From assembly GCA_902802945.1 (NCBI GenBank), contig CADCOC010000036.1, positions 1 through 32,652 on the forward strand: 32,652 nucleotides of DNA, read 5' to 3'. This DNA comes from an uncultured bacterium. Lineage in GTDB: Bacteria > Verrucomicrobiota > Kiritimatiellia > RFP12 > UBA1067. The translations under genes were made by a program, and so were the position numbers. Below the pieces are notes generated by a model, which saw only the letters and a list, made by a program, of their open reading frames with translations, had not been told where the DNA came from and did no database searches. Of the stretch, positions 29,388 to 32,652 are shown piece after piece. Numbering within the stretch: position 1 is the stretch's first letter; every line of letters starts with the position of its first letter.

Positions 29388-30866
29388 AGCAGCCGCCATG
29401 CGGCAGAAGTAGTCACGCGTGGTGCGCACCACGACGGGCGAAAGCAAGACAAGCGCGACAAGGTTCGGAAAGGCCATCAGACCGTTGAAGACGTCGGCAA
29501 CGCCCCACACCACGCTCACCGTGAGGTAGGGACCGACAAATACCACTAGAACGTAGAGGAGCCGGTAGAGCTTCACTATCCCCTGCCTTTTCACGCCCAC
29601 GAGGTACTCAAGGCAGCGTTCGGAGTAGTAGCACCAGCCGAGAATAGTGGTAAACGCAAAGAACGCGAGCGCCAACATGAGGAAGAAGGGCGCAACCACG
29701 TGCGCATGCGGCAGGAACGACAGACCGCGGGTGAACGCCTCAATCGTGATGTCCACGCCCTTGAGTCCGAGCGACGGATTCCAGGCGCCCGTCACGACGA
29801 TTGCGAGACCGGTCATCGTGCAGATCACGATGGTGTCTATGAACGTGCCCGTCATGCACACCAGCCCCTGACGAGCCGGTTCGTTCGTGCGAGCCGCGGC
29901 TGCGGCGATCGGCGCGCTGCCGAGTCCGGACTCGTTCGAGAAGATGCCGCGCGCCACGCCCTTCTGAATCGCGATGAACAGCGACCCCACCACGCCGCCC
30001 GTGAACGCCGCTGGATTGAACGCGGCCTTCACGATCAGCGCCATCGCCGCAGGTACCTTGGAGATATTGGCGAGCAGGAGCAACACGCAGATTGCCACGT
30101 AGAACACCGCCATGAACGGCACTACGACCATGGACACGGTCGAGATGCGCTTGAGGCCTCCGATCACCACGAGCCCCACGCACGCCGTGACCACGAAGCC
30201 AGCGACGACCACGGGTACGGGATATGTGGTGCCGAGCAGATGCAGGCCCGACGAGACTTCCGGGTTGAATCCCGGATCGAAGAAGTTCTGCACTGCGGAC
30301 GTGATACCATTTATCTGCGTGATCGTGCCGATGCCCATTATGCCCGCCGTCACGCCGAAGAACGCGAACAGGACCGCCAGCCATTTCCACTTACGCCCCA
30401 GGCCGCGTTCGATGTAGTAGAAAGGACCACCTAGCACATGGCCGTTCGGCAGCACCTCGCGGTACTTGACCGCAAGCAGGCCCTCGGCGTACTTCGTGGC
30501 CATGCCGAAGAACGCCGCAACTTCCATCCAGAAGAGCGCGCCGGGACCGCCCGCGCCAATCGCCGTCGCCACGCCCACGATGTTGCCCGTGCCGATCGTC
30601 GCGGAGAGCGCCGTGCAGAGTGCGCCGAACTGGCTCACCTCACCCTTGGCGTCGAATTCCGTCTCGGCTTGGAACATGTACCTGAACGCGCGCCCGAGGT
30701 TGAAGATGTGTACGAAACGGAGCATGAGCGTGAGCAGCATCCCCGTTACGAGAACAACCCCGATCAGCGGGAGCCCCCACACCCAGTCGCTCGCCGCATT
30801 CACCCATTCGGTGAGCGTCTGGAGCCAAACTGCGGGTGTCTCGGCGATTTCAGCGGCGGCGACCAT
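29379..30866 (-). CDS. alsT: Sodium:alanine/glycine symporter (AGCS family)
   Basis: A 495-residue inner-membrane transporter with about 10-11 helices. Family signatures are ALSATIGTGNIVGVATAI (about 85-102), the conserved ARGIFSNESGLGSAPIAAAAA after the middle and GWCYYSERCLEYL near the C terminus. AGCS proteins co-transport alanine or glycine with sodium or protons. The ATG at 30866 is preferred to 30872 because AGGGA lies six bases before it. It is the last gene of the eda-coiled-coil-lipoprotein group, 22 nt after the lipoprotein gene. The C-terminal codons overlap the convergent lysozyme-like gene. Confidence 0.93.
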   Translation of the reverse strand: MVAAAEIAETPAVWLQTLTEWVNAASDWVWGLPLIGVVLVTGMLLTLMLRFVHIFNLGRAFRYMFQAETEFDAKGEVSQFGALCTALSATIGTGNIVGVATAIGAGGPGALFWMEVAAFFGMATKYAEGLLAVKYREVLPNGHVLGGPFYYIERGLGRKWKWLAVLFAFFGVTAGIMGIGTITQINGITSAVQNFFDPGFNPEVSSGLHLLGTTYPVPVVVAGFVVTACVGLVVIGGLKRISTVSMVVVPFMAVFYVAICVLLLLANISKVPAAMALIVKAAFNPAAFTGGVVGSLFIAIQKGVARGIFSNESGLGSAPIAAAAARTNEPARQGLVCMTGTFIDTIVICTMTGLAIVVTGAWNPSLGLKGVDITIEAFTRGLSFLPHAHVVAPFFLMLALAFFAFTTILGWCYYSERCLEYLVGVKRQGIVKLYRLLYVLVVFVGPYLTVSVVWGVADVFNGLMAFPNLVALVLLSPVVVRTTRDYFCRMAAASR

Positions 30867-30888
30867 CGGCATTCCCTGTTGTCCTACG

Positions 30889-31311
30889 TCACTTGTAGCG
30901 GATCGTGCGCTTTGATGGAGGCAGCTTCATCTGCTCCTGCCGCTGTCGTGCTCGATCAAGACGGCGCTCGTCGGCAGTCTTGCCAAGTTGGGTGTACGAC
31001 CTGCGTTCGCTGATTAGGATAGGCCGCGTGAAGCCATGGCGCGAGAGGTAGGCCATTACGCGGCGGGGCGCGTGCATGTCCCTAAGGTCGTCGGAGACAT
31101 GGATGTTGATGGTGTCCTGCCTCGTGAGCCCCGAGTCTCTCAGGAGCCCCGGCAGGTCCCTCAGCTCGACATACTTTCCCCTATACGTGACGCCACCGTC
31201 CGCCGCAATCGCAACCTCGGGATGGCGTGCGTCAGTGATGTATTGTTCTGTCGTGCAGCCTGCGGCGAGCAAAAGGAGAAATGCTGTAACGGCGACCTTA
31301 CGTGCTTTCAT
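30889..31311 (-). CDS. Small lipoprotein with ExbD/TolR-like core
   Basis: A 140-residue protein. The signal sequence ends in a lipobox LLAAGC with Cys19 as the lipidation site, and Thr-Thr follows, which favours outer-membrane sorting. The body reads VAIAADGGVTYRGKYVELRDLPGLLR, then DTINIHVSDDLRDMHAPRRVMAYLSRHGFTRPILISER, a beta-alpha-beta pattern similar to the periplasmic domain of ExbD/TolR, though the transmembrane helix of those proteins is replaced by a lipid anchor. The C-terminal tail is basic. Its ATG overlaps the stop of the coiled-coil gene as ATGA. Function is not known; the ExbD likeness is a weak pattern call. Confidence 0.6.
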   Translation of the reverse strand: MKARKVAVTAFLLLLAAGCTTEQYITDARHPEVAIAADGGVTYRGKYVELRDLPGLLRDSGLTRQDTINIHVSDDLRDMHAPRRVMAYLSRHGFTRPILISERRSYTQLGKTADERRLDRARQRQEQMKLPPSKRTIRYK

Positions 31312-32003
31312 AGTCCAATCAGATCGTTGAGTTCTTTCTTTTCGTGGGCTGCACGTTCTTCTGGCGTCAGTTTGTTCAGATCGGGCGCAGGAGGGACAGG
31401 AACGGCTACTTCCTCCGTCTCCGTAGTGGGCGATGTCGCGGGAGGCGGCGCGTCGTCTGCCCCCATCGCCGGTTCCATGGCCTCGTTCAGCTCTTTTTCC
31501 AGACGGTCGCGCTCAATGCGGAACTTATCGCGTTCTGCACGGAGTTTCTTCTCCACCGCCTTCATGTCCTTCACGGTCGCCTTCATGTCCTTCACGGCCG
31601 CCTTCAAACCCGCCACTTCGGCTTCGGCGCGGGACTGGGCCTCGCGAGCCGCTTTCAGACCGGCCTCCGCCGCCGCGAGACGTCCGGAAAGTGTCTCCCG
31701 CTCGGCCTTCCATGCTGCACGTTCCCTCTCCAGCGTCGCCTTGTCGGTTGCGCGCGCACGACCGACTTCCCGCAGCTGGCGCAGCTCATCCGCCAGTTTG
31801 CCGTTGGCAGACACAAGTTCCTCCCGTCCAACGGAGAGCTGCCAATTCGACTTCTCCAGATCTGCCCGCGCCTTCCGCAGTTCATCCAACTTCCTGTGCT
31901 GAATGAGCAGACCCACTCCGGCCGCCACGACAATTGCGGCGAGCACAACCGCGCAGACGACCTTCGCGGCAACGTTAGTATCCTGGCTCTCTTCTTCTTC
32001 CAT
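31308..32003 (-). CDS. Single-pass membrane coiled-coil protein
   Basis: A 231-residue protein of unknown function. A short acidic N terminus (MEEEESQDTN) is followed by a transmembrane helix at about 14-36 (VVCAVVLAAIVVAAGVGLLI). A long heptad-rich helix covers about 40-190, with repeats such as VAGLKAAVKDMKATVKDMKAVEKKL. The tail is Pro/Thr/Glu-rich (PPPATSPTTETEEVAVPVPPAP). The layout resembles the coiled-coil protein of the secretion operon (TM, rod, proline-rich part), but no sequence identity is evident. AGGGGGG lies five bases before the ATG at 32003. It is 13 nt after eda and coupled to the lipoprotein gene by ATGA, so it may work with that lipoprotein to link inner and outer membranes. 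Confidence 0.7.
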   Translation of the reverse strand: MEEEESQDTNVAAKVVCAVVLAAIVVAAGVGLLIQHRKLDELRKARADLEKSNWQLSVGREELVSANGKLADELRQLREVGRARATDKATLERERAAWKAERETLSGRLAAAEAGLKAAREAQSRAEAEVAGLKAAVKDMKATVKDMKAVEKKLRAERDKFRIERDRLEKELNEAMEPAMGADDAPPPATSPTTETEEVAVPVPPAPDLNKLTPEERAAHEKKELNDLIGL

Positions 32004-32016
32004 TGCAGCCCCCCTG

Positions 32017-32652
32017 TCAGCGTGCGCTGGCAAGCGCGGCGGCGTCCGCCGCCAGTTTTTCGATGGCGCCCCAGTCGTTCGACGCAAGCGCGTCCTTCGG
32101 CACGATCCACGTGCCGCCGCAGGCGACGATCTCGGGGACGGCGAGATAGTCCTTGAGGTTCGATAGGTTGATTCCGCCAGTGGGCATGAACTTCACGCCG
32201 GTGGAGCGGAATGCTCCCAGAAGGTTCTTGATCATCTTCACGCCCCCGGCCGCCTCGGCCGGGAAGAACTTGACCATCGGCACGCCGGCGGTGAGCGCCT
32301 GCGAGAGCTCGCTCGCCGTGGCGATGCCCGGGCAGAACGGCAGCCCTGCCTCCTTCGCCGCCCCCACCACGGCCGGGTCGAACCCGGGCGCGACGCCGAA
32401 CACGGCACCTGCCTCTTTCGCGGCGCGAAGCTGCTCGACCGTGAGAATCGTGCCTGCGCCGACTATCGCCTCGGGCACTTCGCGCTTGATTGCGGCGATC
32501 GCTCCGGCCGCGGCCTTGGTGCGGAAGGTCACTTCGAGGACGGGAAGTCCGCCCTTCACAAGCGCCTTCGCGAGAGGAACGGCCTGCTCCTCGTTTTCGA
32601 TTACGATTACCGGGATTATCCCCGCCGACTTGAGTGTTTCAACGATGTCCAT
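32017..32652 (-). CDS. eda: KDPG / KHG aldolase
   Basis: A 211-residue class I aldolase that splits 2-keto-3-deoxy-6-phosphogluconate into pyruvate and glyceraldehyde 3-phosphate, and also acts on 4-hydroxy-2-oxoglutarate. Visible residues are Glu40 and Arg44 in VLEVTFRT, GAGTIL (65-70), the Schiff-base Lys128 in MVKFFPAE and the phosphate-binding PTGGIN. The start codon is the last three bases of the window, so promoter and upstream partners (for example a KDG kinase or uronate genes) are not seen. With the GH78-like glycosidase in the window it fits sugar-acid catabolism, but no direct link is shown. Thirteen bases separate it from the coiled-coil gene. Confidence 0.94.
   Translation of the reverse strand: MDIVETLKSAGIIPVIVIENEEQAVPLAKALVKGGLPVLEVTFRTKAAAGAIAAIKREVPEAIVGAGTILTVEQLRAAKEAGAVFGVAPGFDPAVVGAAKEAGLPFCPGIATASELSQALTAGVPMVKFFPAEAAGGVKMIKNLLGAFRSTGVKFMPTGGINLSNLKDYLAVPEIVACGGTWIVPKDALASNDWGAIEKLAADAAALASAR

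Overview
The window is GC-rich (by eye about 60%), densely coding DNA from a Gram-negative, didermic bacterium. A type II secretion (T2SS) pseudopilin operon, a lipobox protein, SecG, an AGCS sodium:amino-acid symporter, signal-peptide-bearing glycosidase and muramidase-like proteins, and a C-type-lectin-like surface domain together suggest a host-associated or polysaccharide-degrading member of the PVC superphylum, perhaps Kiritimatiellota. The phylum is an inference from gene content and style; no rRNA is present to confirm it.

Layout. 1-2023 (+): the end of a cupin-domain protein, then an acyl-CoA/AMP ligase. 2045-5142 (-): a YbbA/YbbP-like ABC exporter pair. 5209-15901 (-): a long operon gspE-serA-gspF-gspG-gspH-gspI-gspJ-gspK-coiled-coil protein-thiC, in which the secretion genes are interleaved with serine and thiamine biosynthesis. 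15941-16159 (+): a strong promoter with tRNA-Gly(TCC) and tRNA-Leu(CAA). 16344-17881 (-): a stand-alone IMP cyclohydrolase and a zinc-ribbon/PTS-EIIA fusion. 17882-18260: a gap full of palindromic repeats. 18261-23228 (-): a giant two-catalytic-domain glycogen debranching enzyme and a membrane-anchored lectin-fold protein that looks like a diversity-generating-retroelement target. 23319-24657: a LURP-one-like protein and a divergent YqiA-like hydrolase. 24688-26431 (-): hisI-secG-trhA. 26498-29387: a secreted GH78-like enzyme and a divergent lysozyme-like protein. 29379-32652 (-): eda, a coiled-coil membrane protein, a small lipoprotein and an AGCS symporter.

Three signals stand out beyond the gene list. 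First, a family of REP-like palindromes with a GGTAGGG or GGGAGGG foot occurs at least ten times. Three copies lie in frame inside the debranching enzyme and each encodes the same octapeptide, GRAVAPRP; one more lies in the lectin-fold gene. Second, four first-of-operon genes (gspE, the debranching enzyme, hisI and the lysozyme-like gene) have an extended -10 element 7 to 9 nt before the start codon and no Shine-Dalgarno sequence, which predicts leaderless mRNAs; internal genes carry good AAGGAG-type sites. Third, the lectin-fold protein ends in a stretch of NNC-type codons that resembles adenine-mutagenised DGR variable regions, although no reverse transcriptase lies in the window.
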